A DNA stretch of 41,029 nt, from the NCBI GenBank assembly GCA_017466345.1, contig JAFTUI010000011.1, forward strand, positions 1 through 41,029, written 5' to 3'. The notes under the pieces are model-generated. The model was not told where the DNA came from. It worked only from the letters and a program-made list of their open reading frames with translations, and did not search any database. Positions 24,202 to 31,359 of this stretch are shown here, one piece after another. Numbering within the stretch: the stretch's first letter is position 1; every line of letters begins with the position of its first letter. Origin of the DNA: Tidjanibacter sp. (GTDB lineage Bacteria; Bacteroidota; Bacteroidia; Bacteroidales; Rikenellaceae). The position numbers and the translations under genes are program-made.

Positions 24202-24276
24202 AATTGTGTTTTATTGAGTTTAATTTTTTAATGATGATTTTCTCGATTCTCAATTTTGAATTTTGAATTCAAAACC

Positions 24277-24696
24277 CTACTCCTCGCATTTGCAACCGGG
24301 GCAGCAGAGCTCTGTCAGCACGCCTTTGGTCGACTTGGGGTGGAGGAAAGCGATGTTCAAGCCCTCGGCGCCTTTGCGGGGAGCCTTGTCGATGAGGCGT
24401 ACCTCTTTCTCTTCTGCCTCTGCCAAGCACTCTGCAACATCCTCAACGGCGTAAGCGATGTGGTGGATACCCTCGCCACGTTTCTCGATGAAACCTGCGA
24501 TAGTACTCTCGGGGCAGGTGGGCTCCAAAAGTTCGATTTTGGTCTGACCAACTTTGAAGAAAGCGGTCTTAACTTTCTGGTCTGCAATCTCCTCAATGTT
24601 GTAGCATTTAAGACCCAATACCTCCTCGTAGTAAGGAATTGCCTCTTCAAGACTCTTCACTGCGATACCCAAGTGCTCGATGTGCGAAATTTTCAT
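24277..24696 (-). CDS. mce: Methylmalonyl-CoA epimerase
   Basis: A 139-residue vicinal-oxygen-chelate protein that interconverts the (R) and (S) forms of methylmalonyl-CoA, linking the B12 mutase to the decarboxylase. Family features: HIEHLGIAVKSLEEAIPYYE with the metal-binding His8, the IELLEP strand, GEGIHHIAYAV with the second metal-binding His, and FLHPKSTKGVLTEL with the last acidic ligand. The extra C-terminus (CCPGCKCEE) is Cys-rich. It is the first gene of the operon; the mutase itself is outside the window. Confidence 0.96.
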   Translation of the reverse strand: MKISHIEHLGIAVKSLEEAIPYYEEVLGLKCYNIEEIADQKVKTAFFKVGQTKIELLEPTCPESTIAGFIEKRGEGIHHIAYAVEDVAECLAEAEEKEVRLIDKAPRKGAEGLNIAFLHPKSTKGVLTELCCPGCKCEE

Positions 24697-24802
24697 AACG
24701 TTTTGATTTTTAATGTTATTAATTATTAAAGTTAATTGTTTTTGCTATTACTTTTTTTGCCCCTAATACACGCGTATTGCGCACGCGCGCACATTCAATC
24801 CA

Positions 24803-24833
24803 CAAATATAGGGACTATAATTGAAAGTTGAAA
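24803..24833 (-). promoter_or_regulatory. Promoter of the mce-mmd operon
   Basis: Minus strand TTTC (24833-24830), 19 bases, TATATTTG (24810-24803). The transcript would have a ~100-base leader. The sequence around the -7 element matches that of the aminotransferase promoter at 4643. Confidence 0.75.
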
Positions 24834-25237
24834 ATTGAAAATTGAAAATTGCGTATTTTTTGTCAGGAGTGAGAGGAGTGACAGGAAAAACAAGAGGAAC
24901 AGGAAAAACAAGAACACTCCCTCAAAAAACCACTCGCGGGTATAAAAAAAGATACCCGCGAACAATGTGGCGACCGTTAATTTTGAGAGCGGTAGATACC
25001 AACCGCCCACCTTTGGTGGTCGTGCCAGGACGGAGTTTTGCAACCCGTATTACTCCTGTTACTCCTATTACCCCTATTACCCCTATTACCCCTGTCATTC
25101 CTATTATCCCTGCCTCCGCTTCTTCCCTCGCCCCCTATTTTTGCAATTTTTTCGCTCAAACAATGGGCAATTCTAAAAAAATTCAAGAAAATTTTGAAAA
25201 ATTTTAATAAAGATGACTAATTATTAAAAAATATATT
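24834..25237. repeat. Repeat-rich intergenic region before the ROK gene
   Basis: No gene. 24825-24852 has AAAATTG-type 7-bp repeats; 24866-24915 has degenerate repeats containing GGAAAAACAAG; 24934-24961 is a hairpin (TCGCGGGTAT/ATACCCGCGA, 8-base loop) whose inner part matches the one at 20273-20324 in reverse; 25049-25110 is a 9-bp ATTACCCCT-type array of about seven units. The last ~100 bases are A/T-rich. Confidence 0.8.
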
Positions 25238-25245
25238 TATCTTTG
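25238..25245 (+). promoter_or_regulatory. Candidate -7 element of the ROK gene
   Basis: TATCTTTG, 32 bases before the ATG at 25278. No good -33 motif is seen at the usual spacing. Confidence 0.55.
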
Positions 25246-25277
25246 TTGTTGGAAATAAAATTTAAGATTAATTCACA

Positions 25278-26507
25278 ATGGCACTTCTTAAAGATTTCTT
25301 CTATCAACCGGGCGGCGAGAATCTAAAAGGTATCTCACACAAAAACGTCCTTTTGAAGCAGAGTATCATAGCCTATATGGCTGTATACGGTTGGTGCACG
25401 CTCGCAGAACTCACTAAGGCTCTGCATATTAGCGTACCAACAATGACCAAGCTTGTGGGCGAATTGGTCGAAGAGGGTGTTGTGGTTGATAATGGCAAGG
25501 TGGAGACTGCGGGCGGTAGGCGTCCCAACATCTTCGGTTTGGCAAATACTGCCATCTATTTTACGGGTGTAGATATTGGTCGTGACTACATCTGTATGCT
25601 CGTTACCGACCTGAAAAACAACGTCATAGTTTCCGAAATACACACTCCTTTTTCGCTCTCGGATGACGAGCCTTGTTTTAGGAACATCTGTAATATCATC
25701 AACACTTTCCTCGACAATTGCGGCATCGAGAGGAGCAAAATCCTCGGTATGGGTGTCTGCATTGCCGGACGTGTAAATCCCGCCACAGGTCACAGTTATA
25801 TGTTCTTTACGGGTAGCGAGAAGTCGCTCAAAGAGAACATCGAGGAGGCTACGGGCATAACGGTATTAGTCGAGAACGACACCCGCGCACGTTGCTTTGC
25901 GGAGTACTACTCTGGCGACACTGTGAAGGAGAAGAATATGCTCTATCTGCATCTTGGCAAGGGTGTTGCCATTGGTATTATTGCTGAGGGTAGGCTCTAC
26001 TATGGCAAGAGTGGTTTTGCGGGCGAGTTTGGTCACACACCTTTCTTTAATAATGAGATTATATGTTCGTGTGGCAAGAAGGGTTGCCTCGAAACCGAAG
26101 TTAGCGGCATAGCCATCGAGAATAAGATGGCGGAGCAGATAGCTTCGGGTGTGAATACCATCTTGCGCGAGAAGTGGGCTGCGGGCGAGACAATACATAT
26201 TGACGACATCATCTCGGCGGCAAAGAATGACGACAACCTCTCCATTGAGCTCATCGAGGAGGCGGGCGAGAAGATTGGTAAGAGTATTGCATTCCTCATC
26301 AATATCTTCAATCCTGAGCTTGTGATCATTGGCGGTAATATGTCGCAGGCAGGCGACTACCTGATGTTGCCCCTGAAATCCGCAACCAACAAGTACTCAA
26401 TGAATTTGGTATACAAAGACACCCAATTCCGTCTCTCGAAGATGGGAGCTGATGCGGGTGCACTGGGTGCAGCAATGCTTATTAGAAACAAGGTAATCGG
26501 CTTGTAG
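25278..26507 (+). CDS. ROK family transcriptional regulator / sugar kinase-like
   Basis: A 409-residue ROK protein. Residues ~25-80 form a winged helix-turn-helix (WCTLAELTKALHISVPTMTK, then the wing to GGRRPNIFGL), marking it as a NagC/Mlc-type regulator. The sugar-kinase fold follows with the nucleotide loop TGVDIGRDYI, the conserved Asp in VENDTRARCFAEY, the EXGH-type motif GEFGHTPF and the zinc motif CSCGKKGCLE at ~262-271. Because the catalytic Asp is kept, it may still bind or phosphorylate a sugar. The target operon is not evident. The acetyltransferase gene begins one base after its stop, so the two are coupled. Confidence 0.93.
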   Translation: MALLKDFFYQPGGENLKGISHKNVLLKQSIIAYMAVYGWCTLAELTKALHISVPTMTKLVGELVEEGVVVDNGKVETAGGRRPNIFGLANTAIYFTGVDIGRDYICMLVTDLKNNVIVSEIHTPFSLSDDEPCFRNICNIINTFLDNCGIERSKILGMGVCIAGRVNPATGHSYMFFTGSEKSLKENIEEATGITVLVENDTRARCFAEYYSGDTVKEKNMLYLHLGKGVAIGIIAEGRLYYGKSGFAGEFGHTPFFNNEIICSCGKKGCLETEVSGIAIENKMAEQIASGVNTILREKWAAGETIHIDDIISAAKNDDNLSIELIEEAGEKIGKSIAFLINIFNPELVIIGGNMSQAGDYLMLPLKSATNKYSMNLVYKDTQFRLSKMGADAGALGAAMLIRNKVIGL

Positions 26508-26508
26508 T

Positions 26509-27042
26509 ATGAACGCGCTGGAAACCGACATAATAAAACTGCGTGCTCTCGAACCCGAGGATGTAGATATACTCTATCGTTGGGAGAACGACCCTCGTGT
26601 GTGGAGAGTCAGCGGTACTGTCGCTCCTTTCTCGAAGTATATCCTCAGGCGATTCATCGAGAACCAGAAGTACGACATCTACGAGACTCGCCAAATGAGG
26701 TTAGTCATCGAATCCAAGAGCAGTGGCAAGCCCGTGGGAGCCATCGACCTCTACGACATCGACCCCTACAACCACCGTGCAGGTGTGGGTGTGCTCATCT
26801 ACGACAAGGAGGACGAGGGACAAGGTTATGCTTCGAGTGCTTTGCAGGCACTGATACGCTACTCATTCCAGATACTCGGCTTGAACCAACTGTGGTGCAA
26901 CATACTCTCCAACAACACCCGCAGTCTTAACCTCTTCCGCAGCAAAGATTTCAGCGTGGTGGGTTTGAAGAAGGAGTGGGTGCGCACAACCACCGATTGG
27001 CTCGATGAGTATATGTTGCAACTCATCAACCCGATGAAGTGA
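26509..27042 (+). CDS. GNAT family N-acetyltransferase
   Basis: A 177-residue acetyltransferase resembling the SpeG/RimJ subgroup. It starts IIKLRALEPEDVDILYRWEND, has the central strand GAIDLYDIDPYNHRAGVGVLI, the acetyl-CoA loop in DEGQGYASSAL (motif A, here Q/GxGxA-like) and the C-terminal LGLNQLWCNILSNNTRSLNLF. Spermidine N-acetyltransferase-like activity is possible, but the substrate is unknown. Translationally coupled to the ROK gene (1-base gap). Confidence 0.92.
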   Translation: MNALETDIIKLRALEPEDVDILYRWENDPRVWRVSGTVAPFSKYILRRFIENQKYDIYETRQMRLVIESKSSGKPVGAIDLYDIDPYNHRAGVGVLIYDKEDEGQGYASSALQALIRYSFQILGLNQLWCNILSNNTRSLNLFRSKDFSVVGLKKEWVRTTTDWLDEYMLQLINPMK

Positions 27043-27080
27043 ATGCAAAATTCAAAATTCAAAATTAGTTTACCACAGAA

Positions 27081-27283
27081 TAGCGGGTGCGCGAGCGAAA
27101 CGAAGAAATTAGCCACAGAGCGCAGCCGCCCAAATGAGAATTACAAACTTAACACAAAATAGCGGGTGCGATATATGAGGCGAGTTCAAGGCTTGCGAAG
27201 CGCGAGAAAGCGGAGTTTGCTCAGCGCAAATGAGCATTTCGAGCGCGAGCGTAACGAAGAAATTACCCACAGAGCGCAGCCGC
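27081..27283. repeat. Dispersed repeat A2 (partial plus full unit)
   Basis: Same two-part structure as 14860-15060: a partial unit (27081-27130), the linker TTACAAACTTAACACA, then a full unit (27161-27283) with the core hairpin GTTTGC (27215-27220), TCAGC, GCAAAT (27226-27231). It fills most of the gap between the acetyltransferase and slyD-like genes; an ATTTTGAATT-type 7-bp array precedes it (27042-27067). Confidence 0.88.
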
Positions 27284-27320
27284 CCAAACAAGAATTACAA
27301 ACTTAAAGAAAATAATAACT

Positions 27321-27866
27321 ATGAAGATTGGAAAAGAAATGGCGGTAGCAATTAGCTACACGCTGACAGTAGATGGCGAGGTTGCAGATCAGGCAACCAA
27401 AGAGGCTCCCCTCAAATTTGTGTATGGTATCGGTATGTTGTTGCCTAAGTTCGAGGAGTACCTCTTGGGCTTGGAGGCTGGCGACAAATATGCCTTCACA
27501 CTCTCTCCCGAGGAGGGCTATGGTGTTAAGAACCCCCAGATGGTTATAGATGTACCCAAAGCCGCTTTCGAGATTAACGGCACCATCGAGGAGGGTCTGC
27601 TCACCATTGGCAACCGTATTCCTATGATGACACAGATGGGTCAGCCCGTCATTGGCGTTGTTGTGGAGGTTTCGGACGAGGCTGTGAAGATGGACTTCAA
27701 CCACCCTATGGCAGACAAGACTCTCAACTTCGAGGGCGAGGTTGTGGATGTTCACGAGGCTACCGATGATGATTATCCCCACTCGTGTGGCTGCGGCTGC
27801 GGCGAGGAGGGTTGCGGCTGCGATGGCAACTGCGAAGATGGTTGCGAGGGCGGTCACTGCCACTAA
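27321..27866 (+). CDS. slyD: FKBP-type peptidyl-prolyl isomerase, SlyD-like
   Basis: A 181-residue SlyD-like isomerase/chaperone. The FKBP core (residues ~1-70 and ~120-150) is interrupted by the IF chaperone domain (~70-120). Family motifs are YTLTVDGEVAD, PLKFVYGIGMLLPKFEEYL and FNHPMADKTLNFEGEVVDV. The C-terminal ~30 residues are rich in Cys, His and Gly (HSCGCGCGEEGCGCDGN and on to GGHCH), a metal-binding tail as in nickel-handling SlyD. Acts in the cytosol. The stop codon lies in a 19-bp terminator stem. Confidence 0.95.
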   Translation: MKIGKEMAVAISYTLTVDGEVADQATKEAPLKFVYGIGMLLPKFEEYLLGLEAGDKYAFTLSPEEGYGVKNPQMVIDVPKAAFEINGTIEEGLLTIGNRIPMMTQMGQPVIGVVVEVSDEAVKMDFNHPMADKTLNFEGEVVDVHEATDDDYPHSCGCGCGEEGCGCDGNCEDGCEGGHCH

Positions 27867-27907
27867 AAACAATTAGCCCCCTCACTCCGAGGGGGCTAAT
27901 TGTTTTT
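27865..27907 (+). terminator. Intrinsic terminator after slyD, 19-bp stem
   Basis: A perfect stem 27865-27883 with 27889-27907 (GC-rich centre AGCCCCCTC/GAGGGGGCT), 5-base loop, ending in T5. It overlaps the stop codon, like those at 856 and 36921. Confidence 0.92.
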
Positions 27908-27942
27908 AATTCAAAATTCAAAATTACCATCTACAAACATAA

Positions 27943-28062
27943 GGTTGCGATATATGAGGCGAGGAAAAGGCTTGGTTTTGATTTTGCTCCGCAGTTTACC
28001 GAGCGTAAATGAGGAAGCAAAATCAAAAGTATAACGCAGAAATCGCCCATAGAGCGCAACCG
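27943..28062. repeat. Dispersed repeat A3
   Basis: A single full unit: GCGATATATGAGGCGAG at the start, the core hairpin GTTTAC (27994-27999), CGAGC, GTAAAT (28005-28010), outer arms TTTTGATTTTGCT/AGCAAAATCAAAA, and ATAACGCAGAAATCGCCCAT towards the end. It ends 13 bases before the 28076 start codon. Confidence 0.88.
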
Positions 28063-28075
28063 ACTCTCAATTCGT

Positions 28076-28393
28076 ATGGACTTTACCTTAATACACTACA
28101 CCGAAGGCTGGCGCATAGGTGCCACAGTAACACTCTCGGGAACACCCGCGGCAGGCACGCTTGTGAAAGCCTCGCTCGACACTCCCGATGACTACACCGA
28201 TATATATTATATCGACAACGTACTTTGGGGCGATGGTGGCGAGAACTATCTCTTCGTGCGCCCCTTTGAGGGTTATGGCGAGATGGCTCCAATGACCGAG
28301 ATTGACCGCCTGAAAGAGGGCATCAAGGAGGTCACTGAGGCTGTCGACAACCTCAATGACAACATTATGGAGAAGTTGTCGGAAATTGTTTAG
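28076..28393 (+). CDS. Small hypothetical protein
   Basis: A 105-residue acidic protein that I do not recognise. The first ~70 residues suggest beta-strands (FTLIHYTEGWRIGATVTLSG; YTDIYYIDNVLW), and the last ~30 form an amphipathic helix, probably a coiled coil (EIDRLKEGIKEVTEAVDNLN). No signal peptide or membrane segment. The ATG at 28076 follows repeat A3 closely, so the leader is short. Its last four bases overlap the end of the convergent HsdR-N gene. Codon usage looks like that of its neighbours, which supports a real gene. Confidence 0.7.
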   Translation: MDFTLIHYTEGWRIGATVTLSGTPAAGTLVKASLDTPDDYTDIYYIDNVLWGDGGENYLFVRPFEGYGEMAPMTEIDRLKEGIKEVTEAVDNLNDNIMEKLSEIV

Positions 28394-28842
28394 AGGGGAA
28401 AATCGATTTTGGTATAAGTACCCTTTTCGGAGAGAGCATAAGCCTCTACAAGGCGACCATTAGTGACCACCACTTGGCGGGCACCGATAACGCTATTGTA
28501 GCGCACCACTTGGTCCACTACCGACTGCGAGAGAGCCACTTCGGGAGCCTTACACTCCACCACAAGCCACGGCTTCATCTGCCTATCTACCACAACAATA
28601 TCTGCCCTTTGCGCTTGTCCATTAAGCATAACGGGATACTCCTCCACAATGTGCGTTGCGGGGACTTTGAGCCTCTCTGTAAGATGGCGCACCACCCTAC
28701 GGCGCACCTCCTCCTCGGGCGTAAGGCGAAGCCACAAACCTCGTTGTGGAGCCCACACCTCAACGCCCCCATCCGCCCCTTTGCGGCAGCGCGAAAGGTG
28801 GGGCGAGAAGATTAAATCGTTGTATTTTTCGTTATCTTCCAA
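28390..28842 (-). CDS. HsdR N-terminal-domain nuclease-like protein
   Basis: A 150-residue protein matching the type I restriction enzyme R-subunit N-terminal domain (HSDR_N). The PD-(D/E)xK nuclease core is visible: D81 in RADIVVVD and E96-x-K98 in WLVVECKAP, followed by VVDQVVRYNSVIGARQVVVTNG, the family's QxxxY-type motif region. It has no helicase part and no modification genes nearby, so it is a stand-alone family member, not a restriction system. Function unknown. TATATTTG at 28872-28865 (minus) is a good -7 element upstream. Confidence 0.9.
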   Translation of the reverse strand: MEDNEKYNDLIFSPHLSRCRKGADGGVEVWAPQRGLWLRLTPEEEVRRRVVRHLTERLKVPATHIVEEYPVMLNGQAQRADIVVVDRQMKPWLVVECKAPEVALSQSVVDQVVRYNSVIGARQVVVTNGRLVEAYALSEKGTYTKIDFPL

Positions 28843-28887
28843 AAAAAGTGTACTTTTATAGGGTCAAATATAGCAAAATTATTTCGT

Positions 28888-30222
28888 ATGAAACGCATAG
28901 CAACACTCTTTTGGGCTCTTATGAGTCTTTCTACACTCTCCCTGTCGGCACAGGTCGAGGGCTATACACCTGCCGCTGAGGCTCTTGGTGCGCCCCAAAA
29001 CACCGCCCACGCAAGGCTCACTCCTCGCAGTGCTTTTGTATGCTACCCCTCGCGCGAGCAGATGGAGGCAGGCGGCAAGAGCGACCTTGCAATACCTCTG
29101 AGTTCGTGGCAGGTGGACTCGCTTGCCGAGGGTGTGAGGTACACCACACGCTTCAAACGCAACTATCGCTACGATGATAAGCAGATTGTATTGCGCATTG
29201 AGGGTGCTACGGGAGCCGTCAGCGTTGCCACCAATGGCGAGGAGAGGGGATACTCCGCCTCGGGCATCGGTCGCTTGGAATTCGACCTTACGAAGCACCT
29301 TGTGGAGAACAACAACACCATCTCCATAACCGTCCATCGCAACTACGCCGCACGCGCCATAGAGCCCGCACACAATGGCGAGCTCACATTCGCTCGCGCC
29401 ACACTCCTCACCCCTCCGAGGGTTGCTGTGGCAGACTATGTGGCTCGCACAAGTTTCAACAAGCAGGGCGATGGTCTGCTCAACTTGGGCATTGTTATGC
29501 AGTCGTTCCTGCTCAACAGCAAGGAGTACACCATCTACTACGAACTCTACTCGCCCGAGGGTAAGATGGTCAGCAGTGCCAACAAAACACTCACAACCCG
29601 TATGCTCTCGCGCGACACGGTAAACTTCTTCGCCCGCATACCCCAGGTGGAGCGTTGGAGCCCCGAAAATCCCAACCTCTATCGTCTTGTGGTCTACACT
29701 CGCCACGAGAACCGCATCAAGGAGTTCAACAATGCCGAGATAGGTTTCCGCACCGTAGGCACCGAAGAGGGCAAAGTGCTGCTCAATGGCAAGGAGGTGG
29801 AGATTAAGGGCGCACCCCTCGCCTACACCACCGCCGAGCAGACCACCGAAGAACTCCGCAGGCTCAAAAAGGAGGGTTACAACCTTGTATTTACCTCCCG
29901 CCCTCAGCTTGACGAGTTCTACACTCTCTGCGACCGTGAGGGTATGATGGTGTGTCCTTCGGCAGACATCACCTCGCCCGATGCCGACTACGCCACCTCG
30001 CCCAGCAACAATCCCGCGTGGAAAGAGGCGTATCTGTGGAGGGCTATGGCAGTCTATCACGCCACCAAAATCCACCCCTCGGTTGTAATGTTCTCTATTG
30101 CCAACAATGCGCAAAATGGTATTTGCCTCTACGAGAGTTACCTTGCAATGAAGGCACTGGATGGCGAAACACGCCCCTTCATCTACCCCAATGCCGAGGG
30201 CGAATGGAATAGTGACCTTTAA
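28888..30222 (+). CDS. GH2-derived protein, probably catalytically inactive
   Basis: A 444-residue secreted protein (signal peptide MKRIATLFWALMSLSTLSLSA, cleavage before Q22). The order follows glycoside hydrolase family 2: a jelly-roll-like domain (~50-170), an Ig-like domain (~180-300, WSPENPNLYRLVVYTRH) and part of a TIM barrel (VLLNGKEVEIKGAPL; LRRLKKEGYNLVFTSRP; EFYTLCDREGMMV). In active GH2 enzymes the acid/base Glu lies in SLGNE; here the segment HPSVVMFSIANNAQNG has Asn407 in that place. The protein also ends before the region that carries the nucleophile. It may be a glycan-binding or structural pseudoenzyme. A strong terminator follows. Confidence 0.8.
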   Translation: MKRIATLFWALMSLSTLSLSAQVEGYTPAAEALGAPQNTAHARLTPRSAFVCYPSREQMEAGGKSDLAIPLSSWQVDSLAEGVRYTTRFKRNYRYDDKQIVLRIEGATGAVSVATNGEERGYSASGIGRLEFDLTKHLVENNNTISITVHRNYAARAIEPAHNGELTFARATLLTPPRVAVADYVARTSFNKQGDGLLNLGIVMQSFLLNSKEYTIYYELYSPEGKMVSSANKTLTTRMLSRDTVNFFARIPQVERWSPENPNLYRLVVYTRHENRIKEFNNAEIGFRTVGTEEGKVLLNGKEVEIKGAPLAYTTAEQTTEELRRLKKEGYNLVFTSRPQLDEFYTLCDREGMMVCPSADITSPDADYATSPSNNPAWKEAYLWRAMAVYHATKIHPSVVMFSIANNAQNGICLYESYLAMKALDGETRPFIYPNAEGEWNSDL

Positions 30223-30244
30223 TAACTGATAACTGACAACTATT

Positions 30245-30285
30245 AGTTCGCGGGTAACATTTTTGGTGCCTGCGAACTTTTTTTT
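30245..30285 (+). terminator. Intrinsic terminator after the GH2-derived gene
   Basis: A 10-bp stem AGTTCGCGGG/CCTGCGAACT (30245-30254 with 30269-30278, one G-T pair) followed by a T-run. Confidence 0.85.
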
Positions 30286-30294
30286 GCCAAAACG

Positions 30295-30325
30295 CTTGCA
30301 GGTTTTGAAAAAAGTAGTACTTTTG
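30295..30325 (+). promoter_or_regulatory. Promoter of tRNA-Gln
   Basis: CTTG (30295-30298), 19 bases, TACTTTTG (30318-30325), ten bases before the mature tRNA. The -7 element is identical to that of rnpB. Confidence 0.75.
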
Positions 30326-30335
30326 CACTCGCTAT

Positions 30336-30406
30336 TGGGCTGTGGTGTAATGGTAACACAACAGATTCTGGTCCTGTTATTCATGGTTCGAGTCCGTGCA
30401 GCCCAA
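30336..30406 (+). tRNA. tRNA-Gln (anticodon CTG)
   Basis: Acceptor TGGGCTG/CAGCCCA, D-arm GTGT-AATGGTA-ACAC, anticodon stem ACAGA/CCTGT with an A-C mismatch next to the loop TTCTGGT (anticodon CTG), T-arm CATGG-TTCGAGT-CCGTG. CCA is not encoded, as is usual in Bacteroidetes. Confidence 0.93.
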
Positions 30407-30412
30407 CTAAAA

Positions 30413-30447
30413 GGAGGTTTTCCACTACGGAAAACCTCCCTTTTTTT
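30413..30447 (+). terminator. Intrinsic terminator after tRNA-Gln
   Basis: An 11-bp stem GGAGGTTTTCC/GGAAAACCTCC (30413-30423 with 30429-30439), 5-base loop, then T7. Confidence 0.92.
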
Positions 30448-30493
30448 ATCTCTCTATTTCCTCCGCCCTATGGGTGGGGGCTAACACCGCCCA

Positions 30494-31339
30494 CTATGGC
30501 ATTGGTGCCAGCTGCACAATGCGCTCAGCCGAGGAGCCATAGAAGTCACTATGCATCACGCTCGTATACTCGCCAATACCAGCATTCGGGTTGCCCTCTT
30601 CGAGCCACCAGCACCAATAGAAGGCATAGATACCAGCCCTCTGCACCTCTGCAAAAACCTCATCCACAATGCGGAACGAAAACCAGCGGAAGTGATTCTT
30701 GGCTCTCGGAGTGTACATATCCTCCTGAGGCTCAGCAACGAGTTGCAGCACAGCAGTGTCCCCTGTCGAGGAATTGGCATCGTAGTAGAGGTCCACATCG
30801 GGCACCCTATCGGTGGATGCGATGGTAGAGGTATAGCAGACATTGACATTTATATATCCACCTCCCACACTCACTTCGTAGGGTATGACGGGGGCTTTGA
30901 GTAGCGACACAAAGTCCCCATCTTTCCACTCAGGCTCGTTCTCCACAACAGCGGCATACACGTCACTCTCCGATGGTTGTTGGGCATAATAGATCTCCAT
31001 ATCCTTCACTTCGAGTGGATAGAAGCAATTTAGGCGCACATTGAAGCCTCCCTGAGGGTTGTTGCCGAGAATGGTATAGTTGAACAGCACACGTCCTTTG
31101 CGCGTGGCAATCTCCTCGTGCGAAGTCTGGGCACCAATCGCCACAATATGGAGCGTAGTACCGTTATCTGCCTCAATATACATCTGGTCGTTCACGAGCC
31201 TACCGAAAGCAGTGATATAGTCGGGAGTGGCACCCTCTATATACATATCTCCATTCATCTCGGCACTACACGCTGCCACCGCAAGAGTACACACAACAGC
31301 CAGCAGACGCCACAAGCGATATTTTATCTCTTTAATCAT
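30494..31339 (-). CDS. NigD-like lipoprotein
   Basis: A 281-residue lipoprotein. The signal peptide ends in the lipobox LAVAAC with the lipid-bearing Cys24. The layout, an OB-like first half (~40-110) followed by a beta-sandwich (~130-281), and segments such as MYIEADNGTTLHIV fit the NigD-like family of Bacteroidales, which is widespread and without a defined function. It is the third gene of a minus-strand operon, 20 bases after the beta-barrel gene and downstream of the sigma factor. The tRNA terminator faces it at its 3' end. Confidence 0.78.
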   Translation of the reverse strand: MIKEIKYRLWRLLAVVCTLAVAACSAEMNGDMYIEGATPDYITAFGRLVNDQMYIEADNGTTLHIVAIGAQTSHEEIATRKGRVLFNYTILGNNPQGGFNVRLNCFYPLEVKDMEIYYAQQPSESDVYAAVVENEPEWKDGDFVSLLKAPVIPYEVSVGGGYINVNVCYTSTIASTDRVPDVDLYYDANSSTGDTAVLQLVAEPQEDMYTPRAKNHFRWFSFRIVDEVFAEVQRAGIYAFYWCWWLEEGNPNAGIGEYTSVMHSDFYGSSAERIVQLAPMP

Positions 31340-31359
31340 CGTTTTTCTCCCTCATTGTG

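Noticed and set aside
28390-28842. Restriction-modification system
   Set aside because: Only the HsdR N-terminal domain is present, with no helicase, specificity or methylase gene nearby.
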